DNA of 14,791 nucleotides from Sulfurimonas sp. (GTDB lineage: Bacteria > Campylobacterota > Campylobacteria > Campylobacterales > Sulfurimonadaceae). The position numbers were made by a program, and so were the translations under genes. Below, piece by piece: positions 6,269-13,901 of this stretch. The stretch covers positions 1 through 14,791 of the forward strand of contig JAGGWE010000168.1 in assembly GCA_021157665.1 (NCBI GenBank). The letters run 5' to 3'. The notes beneath the pieces are model-generated. The model was given only the letters and a program-made list of their open reading frames with translations. It was not told where the DNA came from and made no database searches. Numbering within the stretch: position 1 is the stretch's first letter; each line of letters begins with the position of its first letter.

Positions 6269-7417
6269 GTGAAAATTGCAATCGTTGAAGATGATATAAA
6301 TATGAGAAAATCTCTTGAAATCGCTATGAGTGATTACAAAGAGTTTGAAATCAAAACATTTAAAAATGCTAAAGATGCTTTAAAATCTTTAGATGATTCA
6401 TATGATTTAGTAATTACAGATATAAATATGCCAGGGATGGATGGTATAGAGTTTGTAAAAACTTTAAATGGAAAATTTGAAGTTATCATTATGACGGGAA
6501 ATGCAACTCTTCAAAGAGCGATAGAATCGATACATCTTGGTGTGAAAGATTTTTTACTTAAACCTTTTGATGTAGATACTTTAGTTTCAGCAATTAAAAG
6601 AGAGAGTGAAGTTCAAGAGGTAAAGAAAAAAGCAGTAAAAAAATCTACTAAGAAGCAAACAAATGATTTTCTAGGTTCATCAAAAGTTTTAGAATCTGTT
6701 TTAAATATTGCAAATAAAGCTGCTAAAACTGATGCAAGTATTTTACTTTTAGGTCAAAGTGGTGTGGGTAAAGAGGTTTTTGCAACTCATATACATAAAA
6801 CTTCGCCAAGAGCTAAAAAGGCTTTTGTAGCTATAAATATGGCAGCTATTCCTGAGAACTTGATAGAGAGTGAACTTTTCGGTTTTGAAAAGGGTGCTTT
6901 TACCGATGCAGTTGAAGCTAAGGTTGGACAGTTTGAGTTGGCAAATGGTGGAACACTATTTTTAGATGAGATTGGTGAGATGCCTTATGGTGTTCAGGCA
7001 AAACTTCTTCGTGCTTTGCAAGAAAAAGAGGTAAGAAGACTTGGTTCATCAAAGGTTACAAAGATTGATATTAGAGTAGTGTCTGCTACAAATGCAAATT
7101 TAGCAGATAAAATAAAAGCTGGTGAATTTAGAGAAGATTTGTATTATCGTTTAAATACAATTCCTCTTCATATTCCACCTCTTTGTGAAAGAAAAGATGA
7201 GATTTTACAGATTGCAGAGGCGATGTGTGAGATAAACTGTAAAAAGTATGAGTTTGAATTAAAAACTTTTAGTGAAGATGCCAAAAAACAACTTTTAGAA
7301 TATTCTTGGCCTGGAAATATAAGAGAGTTAATTTCTGTTGTTGAAAGAGCAGTGATTTTAAGTGAAGGTTCAGAAATTTCAGCAGATGAACTTTTTTTAC
7401 AAAATAGATTTAATTAA
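6269..7417 (+). CDS. flgR: Sigma-54-dependent flagellar response regulator FlgR
   Basis: FlgR, phosphorylated by FlgS, drives sigma-54 transcription of rod, hook and other middle flagellar genes in Campylobacter and Helicobacter. The receiver domain (about 1-112) has the acidic pair Asp8/Asp9, phospho-acceptor Asp51, Thr76 and Lys98. A lysine-rich linker (about 119-130) leads to the AAA+ domain (about 133-382) with Walker A GQSGVGKE (162-169), Walker B LDE (Asp233, Glu234), and the arginine-finger region REDLYYRLN. The sigma-54-contact loop reads GAFTDA (209-214) instead of the usual GAFTGA. The protein ends right after the C-terminal AAA+ helices (SWPGNIRELISVVERAVIL), so the Fis-type helix-turn-helix of most NtrC-family proteins is absent, as in the H. 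pylori protein of nearly the same length. The frame is clean to its TAA, so this is not an obvious truncation. Start is GTG with AAGG upstream. Confidence 0.92.
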   Translation: MKIAIVEDDINMRKSLEIAMSDYKEFEIKTFKNAKDALKSLDDSYDLVITDINMPGMDGIEFVKTLNGKFEVIIMTGNATLQRAIESIHLGVKDFLLKPFDVDTLVSAIKRESEVQEVKKKAVKKSTKKQTNDFLGSSKVLESVLNIANKAAKTDASILLLGQSGVGKEVFATHIHKTSPRAKKAFVAINMAAIPENLIESELFGFEKGAFTDAVEAKVGQFELANGGTLFLDEIGEMPYGVQAKLLRALQEKEVRRLGSSKVTKIDIRVVSATNANLADKIKAGEFREDLYYRLNTIPLHIPPLCERKDEILQIAEAMCEINCKKYEFELKTFSEDAKKQLLEYSWPGNIRELISVVERAVILSEGSEISADELFLQNRFN

Positions 7418-7425
7418 GGATGAAA

Positions 7426-8457
7426 ATGAAGAAATATAATGTAGCAGTTGTCGGTGCAAATGGTGCTGTTGGTGAAGAGATTTTAACAATTTTACAAGAG
7501 ATAGATTTTCCATTAAATAAGTTAGTTCCACTTGCTAGTGCAAGAAGCCTTGGAAAAACTGTAGATTTCAACGGGAAAAGTATAGCTATACAAGAGTTAA
7601 CAAATGATATATTTAAAGAAGAGGAGATAGAGATAGCTCTTTTTTCTGCTGGTGGAAGTGTTAGTGCTGAATTTGCTCCTGATGCTGTAAAAGCAGGGGC
7701 CGTAGTAATTGACAATACTTCACACTTTAGAATGGATGAAAATGTACCTTTAGTTGTTCCTGAAGTAAATCCTGACGATATTGCAAAGTGGAAAGATACA
7801 GGGGTAATAGCTAATCCAAACTGTTCAACTATTCAAATGGTTCAAGCACTTAAACCTCTTGATGAGGCTTATGATATAAAAAGAGTTGATGTAAGTACAT
7901 ATCAGGCAACAAGTGGTGGTGGTAAAACTGCTATGGAAGAGTTAGTATCTCAGATGCAAGACTTTTTTGCATTTAAACTAGATGAGGCAGAGCATAAGGC
8001 TTTTCCACATCAAATCGCTCTAAATGTAATCCCTCAAATAGATGTTTTCACGGAAAATGGATATACAAAAGAGGAGATGAAAATGGTAAATGAAACAAGT
8101 AAAATTATGCATAAAGATATTCCTTTAAGTGCAACTTGTGTTCGTGTTCCAACTCTTCGTGGTCATGCAGAAGCACTTACGCTTACTTTTGGCTGTGATG
8201 TAGATGCAAATGAGGTAAGAGAGGTGTTAGCAAAAGCACCAAATATTGTTATTTTAGATAATACAGATGAATCTTTATACCCTATGCCAGCAACTTGTGT
8301 AGATATGAATGAAACTTTTATTGGCCGTATTAGAAACGATACTTATGTTAAAAATATGATTCATATGTTTGTTGTAGCTGATAACCTTAGAGTTGGAGCT
8401 GCTACAAATGCTGTTCGTATTGCTCAAAAATGGGTAGAGATGGAAGGTGGAAAATAG
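7426..8457 (+). CDS. asd: Aspartate-semialdehyde dehydrogenase
   Basis: Asd reduces beta-aspartyl phosphate to aspartate semialdehyde, the branch point for diaminopimelate/lysine, threonine and methionine. The N-terminal NADP-binding motif is GANGAVG (10-16). The catalytic cysteine is Cys133 in NPNCSTIQ; the signature with the active-site histidine is RVPTLRGHAEAL (His247). About 343 residues is normal for the bacterial enzyme. I prefer the ATG at 7426 because AAGGA lies five bases before it; an in-frame ATG at 7420 overlaps that ribosome site and would add MK. The gene starts nine bases after flgR ends, so it is probably co-transcribed, and asd directly after flgR is also the Campylobacter order. 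Confidence 0.96.
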   Translation: MKKYNVAVVGANGAVGEEILTILQEIDFPLNKLVPLASARSLGKTVDFNGKSIAIQELTNDIFKEEEIEIALFSAGGSVSAEFAPDAVKAGAVVIDNTSHFRMDENVPLVVPEVNPDDIAKWKDTGVIANPNCSTIQMVQALKPLDEAYDIKRVDVSTYQATSGGGKTAMEELVSQMQDFFAFKLDEAEHKAFPHQIALNVIPQIDVFTENGYTKEEMKMVNETSKIMHKDIPLSATCVRVPTLRGHAEALTLTFGCDVDANEVREVLAKAPNIVILDNTDESLYPMPATCVDMNETFIGRIRNDTYVKNMIHMFVVADNLRVGAATNAVRIAQKWVEMEGGK

Positions 8458-8973
8458 ATGTTAGAAAAAACTTTTGAAAGCTCATTATGGGCATCAAGGT
8501 TTATGGTTATACTTGCTGTAATATTTGGTTTAATTGGAGCAGTTGTGCTGTTTGTTGTTGCTTCTTTCGATATATATGAAACAGCAAAATTTGTTTTAAA
8601 TACATATATAACACATGCTCATCCAGAAAACTTTCATGAAGATGTTGTTGGTGGAATAATTGGAGCAGTAGATTTATATCTTATTGGTGTTGTTATGTTA
8701 TTATTTTCTTTTGGTTTATATGAACTTTTCATATCTGATATAGATGCAGCAAAAGATGAAGAGGGTACAGATAATAAAATCTTAGCAATTCATTCACTAG
8801 ATCAGTTAAAAGATAAGATTTCTAAAGTAATTGTAATGGTTTTAGTTGTTTCATTTTTTCAAAAAGTTGGACATACAGAGTATAATGGAGCATTAGATAT
8901 GCTTTATTTTGCAATTTCAATCACTGCTGTTTCAGTAGGATTATATTTTTTAGGTAAGGTAGGAAAAAAATAA
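8458..8973 (+). CDS. YqhA/UPF0114 family membrane protein
   Basis: A 171-residue inner-membrane protein with four hydrophobic segments at about 13-37, 66-92, 121-136 and 145-166. The pattern of the first helix (ESSLWASRFMVILAVIFGL), the VDLYLIGVVMLLFSFGLYELF segment and the LKDKISKVIVMVL segment match the YqhA (UPF0114) family as I know it. The family has no established biochemical role. The ATG follows the asd stop codon with no gap, and the ribosome site (GGAAGGTGG) lies inside the asd 3' end, so translation is probably coupled. Its stop overlaps the hemE start by one base. Family identity is fairly secure; function is not known. Confidence 0.82.
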   Translation: MLEKTFESSLWASRFMVILAVIFGLIGAVVLFVVASFDIYETAKFVLNTYITHAHPENFHEDVVGGIIGAVDLYLIGVVMLLFSFGLYELFISDIDAAKDEEGTDNKILAIHSLDQLKDKISKVIVMVLVVSFFQKVGHTEYNGALDMLYFAISITAVSVGLYFLGKVGKK

Positions 8974-10016
8974 TGAGTAAGATTTTTGTAGATGCGTGTT
9001 TAGGTAAAGAGACTCCATACACTCCAGTTTGGATGATGAGACAAGCTGGAAGATACCTTCCAGAATATATGGCAGTTAGAGCTGAGGCTGGTAACTTTTT
9101 AAACCTTTGCCATAACCCTGAAAAAGCAGCTGAAGTAACTCTTCAGCCTTTAGATATTGTTGGAGTTGATGCTGCAATTTTATTTTCTGATATTCTTGTT
9201 ATTCCTGATGAAATGGGAATGGATTTATCATTTGTAAAAGGTGAAGGTCCTAAGTTTAGTGATCCTATCACATGCCAAGAAGATATTGATAGACTTATTG
9301 GTGGTGATGAGGCTGCTTCTAAACTTACTTATGTTTTTGATACTATTAAACTTCTTCGTAAGCAGTTAGATGAAAGAGGTGATGAGATAGCACTTATCGG
9401 TTTTACTGGTGCTCCTTGGACACTTGCTACTTATATGATAGAGGGGCAGGGTACAAAAACTTACAATATTTGTAAAAAAATGATGTACTCAAACCCTAAA
9501 CTTCTTCACAGTATTTTAAGAAAAGTGACAGAAGTTGTTAAGCTTTATATGGAAAAACAGATTCAAGCTGGAATAGATGTTGTTCAAATTTTTGATTCAT
9601 GGGCATCTGCTATTGAACCGGGTAAATATGATGAGTTTTCTTGGTCTTACATGGTGGAAATTGCAGAGTATTTAAAAGAGAAATATCCTCATATTCCAGT
9701 TATTATGTTTCCTAAAGGTGTCCCAGCATTTTTAGATAAAGTTTATGGAAACTTTGATGTATTTGGTGTTGATTGGGGCACTCCTATGTCATTAGCAAAA
9801 GAAAAACTTGGAGATAAATATGTTCTTCAAGGAAATATGGAACCATGTCGTCTTTACTCAAAAGAAGAAACGACTAAATGTGTAGAGGCTATCCAAAAAA
9901 CAATGGGTGGTAAAAGACATATCTTTAATCTTGGTCACGGAATTCTTCCTGATGTTCCAGTTGAAAATGCTATCCATTTTGTAAGAGAGTGTCAAAGAGT
10001 TAGTGGAAAAAAATAA
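8973..10016 (+). CDS. hemE: Uroporphyrinogen III decarboxylase
   Basis: HemE removes four carboxyl groups from uroporphyrinogen III to give coproporphyrinogen III, on the route to haem. The 347-residue protein carries both family signatures: PVWMMRQAGRYLPEY (18-32, with substrate-binding Arg23 and Arg27) and GFTGAPWTLATYMIEG. Asp73 (LFSD), equivalent to the human catalytic Asp86, is present, as are DSWASAIEP and the late histidine in NLGHGILPD. It starts one base inside the previous gene (TAATG), with AGGA upstream, and its 3' end overlaps the following radical SAM gene by 14 bases. No other haem gene is nearby. Confidence 0.97.
   Translation: MSKIFVDACLGKETPYTPVWMMRQAGRYLPEYMAVRAEAGNFLNLCHNPEKAAEVTLQPLDIVGVDAAILFSDILVIPDEMGMDLSFVKGEGPKFSDPITCQEDIDRLIGGDEAASKLTYVFDTIKLLRKQLDERGDEIALIGFTGAPWTLATYMIEGQGTKTYNICKKMMYSNPKLLHSILRKVTEVVKLYMEKQIQAGIDVVQIFDSWASAIEPGKYDEFSWSYMVEIAEYLKEKYPHIPVIMFPKGVPAFLDKVYGNFDVFGVDWGTPMSLAKEKLGDKYVLQGNMEPCRLYSKEETTKCVEAIQKTMGGKRHIFNLGHGILPDVPVENAIHFVRECQRVSGKK
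9269..9277 (+). repeat. CACATGCCA motif, copy in hemE
   Basis: Here the word is read as I-T-C-Q, a different frame from the copies encoding His-Ala. The following base is A rather than T. Confidence 0.8.
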
Positions 10017-10944
10017 TATAATATTTGGTCCTATAAACTCACGCCGTTTTGGTATGAGTTTGGGTATAGACTTATCTCCACATACCAAACAATGTAATTT
10101 TGATTGTCTTTACTGTGAACTTGCTCCAATGGCAACAGTAGATTCACAATCAGAGGTACTTGAAGTTTCAACAATCATTAATGAGTTGAAACAGCATCTA
10201 AGTCAAAATATAGATGTAATAACTTTAACTGCAAATGGTGAGCCTACTCTTTATCCATATCTTTCAGAACTTATAGATGAGATAGATAAAATAAAAAATA
10301 CTACCCAGACTCTTATTTTAACAAATAGTGCTACTTTGATAGAAGAAAAAGTGTTTAATGCATTATTAAAACTAGACCAAGTAAAACTATCACTTGATGC
10401 TATAAGTAATGATGTATTTAAAAAGATAGACAGACCACATGCCAACATAAATATAGATGATGTTGTAAATAGAGTAAAAGAGTTTAGTAAAATTTATAAA
10501 GGTAAACTATTTATAGAGATACTTTTTGTGCATGGTTTAAATGATACAAAACAAGAGGTAGAAAAGTTAAATAATGTTTTACTAGATATAAATTGTGAGA
10601 GAATAGATTTAGGAACGATAGATAGACCTCCTGCATATCCAGTAGTCGGAATAAGTTATAAAGAGCTTCACGAAGTCTCTTTAATCTTTGATAGTTCATT
10701 ACCTATTCATATAGCCTCACGAGTACATGCTGAGCCAAATAACGCATACTATAGTGATGAAGAGATATTAAATACTTTAGATAAAAGACCATTAACAATG
10801 GATGATATAAATTTACTTTTTGATACAGATAGCATGGCAAGACTAAATAACTTAATAGATAGCCAAAAAGTAGTAAAAAAAGCAGTAGGAAATTTAGAAT
10901 TTTTAATCCCACATGCCAATGAAAAAAGAAAACTAAAAAAGTAG
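10003..10944 (+). CDS. Radical SAM protein (COG0731-like)
   Basis: The protein binds a [4Fe-4S] cluster and S-adenosylmethionine through the CxxxCxxC motif CNFDCLYC (Cys31, Cys35, Cys38). The N-terminal block FGPINSRRFGMSLGIDLSP is characteristic of the COG0731-type radical SAM group, distantly related to the TYW1 tRNA-wyosine enzyme. GEPTLYP, the loop after the second strand, is also typical. The C-terminal part (about 235-313) is a small helical region with RPLTMDDI that resembles a winged helix. The substrate is not known. I accept the GTG start at 10003, preceded by AAAGAG, since no ATG occurs before the conserved block; it overlaps hemE by 14 bases, suggesting coupled translation. The protein is 313 residues, usual for the group. 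Confidence 0.85.
   Translation: MEKNNIIFGPINSRRFGMSLGIDLSPHTKQCNFDCLYCELAPMATVDSQSEVLEVSTIINELKQHLSQNIDVITLTANGEPTLYPYLSELIDEIDKIKNTTQTLILTNSATLIEEKVFNALLKLDQVKLSLDAISNDVFKKIDRPHANINIDDVVNRVKEFSKIYKGKLFIEILFVHGLNDTKQEVEKLNNVLLDINCERIDLGTIDRPPAYPVVGISYKELHEVSLIFDSSLPIHIASRVHAEPNNAYYSDEEILNTLDKRPLTMDDINLLFDTDSMARLNNLIDSQKVVKKAVGNLEFLIPHANEKRKLKK
10436..10444 (+). repeat. CACATGCCA motif, first copy in radical SAM gene
   Basis: Read in frame as R-P-H-A-N, with the Ala codon GCC, which this window uses sparingly. A second copy sits 466 bases further on in the same gene. Confidence 0.8.
10910..10918 (+). repeat. CACATGCCA motif, second copy in radical SAM gene
   Basis: Read in frame as I-P-H-A-N near the C-terminus. 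TAATCCCACATGC (10904-10916) is repeated exactly at the right edge of the window (14779-14791). Confidence 0.85.
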
Positions 10945-10954
10945 TAAAAAACTC

Positions 10955-10983
10955 TTGACTTTTATTACTTCATAAAGTATAAT
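10955..10983 (+). promoter_or_regulatory. Sigma-70 promoter of tRNA-Asn
   Basis: TTGACT (10955-10960), a 17-base spacer and TATAAT (10978-10983) form a near-consensus promoter. The expected start point is around 10990, about ten bases before the mature tRNA. It starts about ten bases after the radical SAM stop codon, so the tRNA is independently driven. A clear -35 box is stronger than is usual for Campylobacterota, fitting a stable-RNA gene. Confidence 0.85.
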
Positions 10984-10999
10984 TTCGGCTCTTAAACAT

Positions 11000-11074
<75 letters not shown>

Positions 11075-11095
11075 TACACTTAAATAAACAATCAC

Positions 11096-11122
11096 ATAAA
11101 TACTTATTTATATAATTTTTTT
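11096..11122 (+). terminator. Weak AT-only hairpin with T-run after tRNA-Asn
   Basis: ATAAAT-ACTT-ATTTAT (11096-11111) could fold as a 6-bp A-U stem and is followed by seven Ts (11116-11122). It could end the tRNA transcript. The same bases contain TATAAT (11111-11116), which could instead be the -10 box for xseA, 60 bases before its start. I cannot tell which role is real; the stem is thermodynamically poor. Confidence 0.3.
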
Positions 11123-11176
11123 CTATTAAGTATCACATTAGTGCAATTATTATTGATACTATTTGGAGAAAATATT

Positions 11177-12427
11177 ATGCACACACTTAGCGTATCAGCA
11201 TTAAATGAACAGATTAAAGGTTTACTTGAGACTAGTTTTTCTCGTGTTTTAGTTGAGGGTGAACTTTCTCGTATAACTTTTCATAATTCAGGGCATATCT
11301 ATTTTACATTAAAAGATTCATCTTCAACTTTAAAAGCAGTGATGTTTAGAGGTAATGCTTTAAAATTAAAGTTTCAACTTCAAGAGGGGATGAAAGTTAT
11401 TCTTGATGGTGCTATTACTCTTTATAAACCTCGTGGAGAGTATCAAATAAACTGCTTTTCTATCCAACCATCAGGACAGGGTGCTTTGGCTTTAGCTTTC
11501 GAGCAGTTAAAAGAGAAGCTGTCTCAAAAAGGCTACTTTGAGCAAAGTATAAAAAAACAACTTCCAAAATTTCCAAGTAAAATTGCTTTAGTAACATCAG
11601 GAACTGGGGCAGCACTTCAAGATATGCTAAGAGTGGCAAATTCTCGTTATAGAGCCTTAGAGATAGATATTTATGATGTTTTAGTCCAAGGTGAAAAAGC
11701 TTCATCTTCAATCGCACATGCCATAAATATCGCTGATAAAAAAGATTATGATATTATTATCACTGGTCGTGGTGGTGGAAGTATGGAAGATTTATGGGCT
11801 TTTAACGAAGAGATAGTTGCAGATGCTATTTTTAAGGCTAATACCCCGATAGTATCGGCAGTTGGGCATGAGATAGATTGGGTTATAAGTGATTTTGTAG
11901 CTGATATTAGGGCTGCAACTCCAAGTATAGCGATGCAAGTTTGTTTGCCAGATACAAATGAGTTATACCAATATCTTGATGGATTATCAACTCAATTTAC
12001 ACAGGTTGTCTCACAAAAAGTATATAATAAAACTCAAGAGTTAGAACATTTGTCTAAATCATATTCTCAACACTCTATTGAGAAACAGTTAATTCAAAAA
12101 ACAAGAGAAGTTGCACAATTAAAAGAACAGTTTTTTCAAAATATCTCTTTTAAAATGCAAAGTTATTCAAACGATTTACAAAATATTAGTGCAAGATTTC
12201 CACATGCCATAGATTCAATCTTAAATTATAAGCAAAGTCAATTGAATAATTTAAATAAAATGTTAGAATCTAATAATCCAAAATTAAAAACAAAACGAGG
12301 ATTTGCACAAATATCAAAAAATAAAAAAGTTATAGATATTTCAGAATTAAATATAAATGATAGTTTTGAAGTTCAAAGTGATGAGATTTATATTAGTGCA
12401 AAAGTCACAAAAAAGGAAAAAAGATGA
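11177..12427 (+). CDS. xseA: Exodeoxyribonuclease VII large subunit
   Basis: XseA with the small subunit XseB forms exonuclease VII, which degrades single-stranded DNA to short oligonucleotides. The N-terminal OB-fold (about 1-100) includes LVEGELSRITFHNSGHIYFTLKD. The catalytic core follows with PSKIALVTSGTGAALQDML, the glycine-rich IITGRGGGSMEDLWAFN, and VSAVGHEIDWVISDFVADIRAATPS. The C-terminal third is long and helical, rich in Gln/Lys, the expected coiled-coil arm that carries XseB. I chose ATG 11177: GGAGA lies seven bases upstream and the protein then begins MHTLSVSALNEQ, as in homologues. A GTG at 11141 in the same frame has no ribosome site. The 416 residues suit the family. xseB is not in the window. 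The stop overlaps the next start (ATGA). Confidence 0.95.
   Translation: MHTLSVSALNEQIKGLLETSFSRVLVEGELSRITFHNSGHIYFTLKDSSSTLKAVMFRGNALKLKFQLQEGMKVILDGAITLYKPRGEYQINCFSIQPSGQGALALAFEQLKEKLSQKGYFEQSIKKQLPKFPSKIALVTSGTGAALQDMLRVANSRYRALEIDIYDVLVQGEKASSSIAHAINIADKKDYDIIITGRGGGSMEDLWAFNEEIVADAIFKANTPIVSAVGHEIDWVISDFVADIRAATPSIAMQVCLPDTNELYQYLDGLSTQFTQVVSQKVYNKTQELEHLSKSYSQHSIEKQLIQKTREVAQLKEQFFQNISFKMQSYSNDLQNISARFPHAIDSILNYKQSQLNNLNKMLESNNPKLKTKRGFAQISKNKKVIDISELNINDSFEVQSDEIYISAKVTKKEKR
11715..11723 (+). repeat. CACATGCCA motif, first copy in xseA
   Basis: Read in frame as I-A-H-A-I. It shares 15 identical bases with the flgQ-like copy although the two proteins are unrelated. Confidence 0.85.
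12201..12209 (+). repeat. CACATGCCA motif, second copy in xseA
   Basis: Read in frame as F-P-H-A-I within the helical arm. ATTTCCACATGCCAT (12196-12210) is identical to the left arm of the intergenic inverted repeat at 2187-2201. Confidence 0.85.
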
Positions 12428-13023
12428 GTTATCCAAAATTTTACGATGAAGTAGAAAAAATAAAAGTAGTAGATCCACTTTCAAATGTTTTAGGTACTTT
12501 TGAAAATGGTCAGTATGAATTTAATTATATGGATGTTGTAAAATCAGCAGGGCATAGTTGTCCAACAGTTGCTGGTGCTTATATAATTGCATTAGAGGGT
12601 TTAAAAGCTTTATATCCAAATGAATTGGCAGTTCGTGGAAATATTAAAGTTGAGTTTCATGATGATTTAGAAGATGGTGTTGCTGGAGTTATAGGGAATG
12701 TTATTTCTCAAATTACAGGAGCAACGGATAAAAGTGGATTTAAAGGTTTAAATGGAACATTTGCCAGACACTCTTTAATGGATTTTAACTCAAATATTGA
12801 CTCATCAGCAAGATTTACAAGAGTAGATAATTCTAAAAGTGTAGATATATTTTATAACCCATCAGCAGTAATGCCAAATCCAGATATGCAACCTTTAATG
12901 CAAAAAATTATGCAAGGTGTATCAACTCCGGATGAATTAAAAGAGTTTGGTGTTTTATGGCAAGATAGAGTAAAAAGAATTTTTGAAAATTTAGATAAAG
13001 TTGTTAGAGTAGAAGAGGTTTAA
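12424..13023 (+). CDS. FmdE-like protein
   Basis: A 199-residue, apparently cytoplasmic protein with no signal peptide or membrane segment. The segment SAGHSCPTVAGAY (41-53) resembles the HxCPG-type metal-site motif of the FmdE family (named from the formylmethanofuran dehydrogenase operon of methanogens); His44 and Cys46 would be the ligands. Further possible metal ligands are His and Asp in VEFHDDLEDG. The C-terminal half (about 125-199) with SARFTRVDNSKSVDIFYNPS is conserved-looking but not a domain I can name. It starts in a four-base overlap (ATGA) with xseA and is probably translationally coupled to it, yet no link to exonuclease VII is known to me. No methanofuran-pathway gene is nearby, so an FmdE role in methanogenesis is not implied. 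The function is unknown. Confidence 0.6.
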   Translation: MSYPKFYDEVEKIKVVDPLSNVLGTFENGQYEFNYMDVVKSAGHSCPTVAGAYIIALEGLKALYPNELAVRGNIKVEFHDDLEDGVAGVIGNVISQITGATDKSGFKGLNGTFARHSLMDFNSNIDSSARFTRVDNSKSVDIFYNPSAVMPNPDMQPLMQKIMQGVSTPDELKEFGVLWQDRVKRIFENLDKVVRVEEV

Positions 13024-13038
13024 AACCTCTTTTATTTT
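13013..13038 (+). terminator. Rho-independent terminator after the FmdE-like gene
   Basis: AAGAGG (13013-13018) pairs with CCTCTT (13026-13031), and the loop TTTAAAA can pair further at its base. TTATTTT follows. The hairpin spans the gene's own TAA stop. It lies between convergent genes; the sppA stop codon falls in the T-run. On the opposite strand the structure has a poorer tail, so it mainly serves the rightward transcript. Confidence 0.75.
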
Positions 13039-13901
13039 AGTATTAAAGATGGAAAATAAGTGTGAAGAGTAACAGCAGTAGAAGCTGATAATTTTTTCAT
13101 CAATTTATCAAACTTATCTTCTTTATTCCAAATAGGTGAGGAAACACCACTTAACTTAACAAGTTTCTCTTTCGCATTATATATCACACCAATATCATCA
13201 ACAAGCCCAACCTCTTTAGCTTGAGAAGCTGTAAATATATGAGCATTTGCATAAATATCTCTCTTTTTAAAGTCAAGGTTACGAGCATCTGCAACATCTT
13301 TTGTAAACATATCGTAAGTCCCGTATATAACTTTGTTTAACTCATTTACTTCAAAATCTTTCCATTTTCTATCTGGAGTTCCAACTTTTTTGTATTTACC
13401 AGCTTGAACACTTTGTGTTGCTATTCCTATTTTAGACATAAGTTCACTAAGATTTGCACCTTGCATAACTACACCAATACTACCTACCATTGCACCTGGA
13501 TTTGCGATAATTTTATTTGCCCAGATGCTAGCATAGTAGCTACCACTTGCCATTACTCCTTGTGCATAAGCAACAACAGGTTTTTTCTCTCTTAATCTTT
13601 TAATAGCGTATGCAACTTCAACAGATGGTGCAACTGCTCCACCAGGGGAATTGACAACAAGTAAAACTCCCTTTATCCTATTGTTTTTGCGAGCATCTTC
13701 AATCTGTGTTAAAACTTCAGAAACTTCCATTATTGGACCAACTAAACTTATACTTTGAAGATTGTTTGATCTTAAATCATCTTCGCTAGTTGGAGCAAAA
13801 ATAAGAAACAATATAAGTAAAAATATCATAGCCTTGAAATGCTCTTGAATAAATTTCATCGGGATTGTAATTGGTAAAAATAGTTTTTTAATAAAACTCA
13901 T
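13032..13901 (-). CDS. sppA: Signal peptide peptidase SppA (36K type)
   Basis: SppA is a membrane-bound serine protease that degrades signal peptides left after secretion. The 289-residue protein is the short, single-domain form. One membrane segment lies at about 24-37. The S49-family core includes VVNSPGGAVAPSVEVAYAI, the nucleophile Ser119 in VMASGSYYAS, and Lys171 in QAGKYKKVGTP. The 52-residue spacing of Ser and Lys equals that of the catalytic dyad of B. subtilis SppA (Ser147, Lys199). ASQAKEVGLVDDIG closes the domain. The ATG overlaps the stop codon of the upstream amidohydrolase by one base (TAATG), so the two are probably translated from one message. Confidence 0.94.
   Translation of the reverse strand: MSFIKKLFLPITIPMKFIQEHFKAMIFLLILFLIFAPTSEDDLRSNNLQSISLVGPIMEVSEVLTQIEDARKNNRIKGVLLVVNSPGGAVAPSVEVAYAIKRLREKKPVVAYAQGVMASGSYYASIWANKIIANPGAMVGSIGVVMQGANLSELMSKIGIATQSVQAGKYKKVGTPDRKWKDFEVNELNKVIYGTYDMFTKDVADARNLDFKKRDIYANAHIFTASQAKEVGLVDDIGVIYNAKEKLVKLSGVSSPIWNKEDKFDKLMKKLSASTAVTLHTYFPSLILK

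Noticed and set aside
7380..7417. Possible frameshift that removed the FlgR DNA-binding domain
   Set aside because: asd begins immediately after in its own frame, leaving no room for a lost domain, and the length matches the H. pylori protein.
7420..7425. Alternative asd start at 7420
   Set aside because: It would use the ribosome site as coding sequence; the ATG at 7426 has AAGGA at proper spacing.
7410..7715. Minus-strand open frame over the start of asd
   Set aside because: Antisense to the asd NADP-binding domain, no promoter or ribosome site.
11141..11176. Upstream GTG start for xseA
   Set aside because: No ribosome site; the added residues do not belong to the conserved XseA N-terminus, while 11177 has GGAGA upstream.
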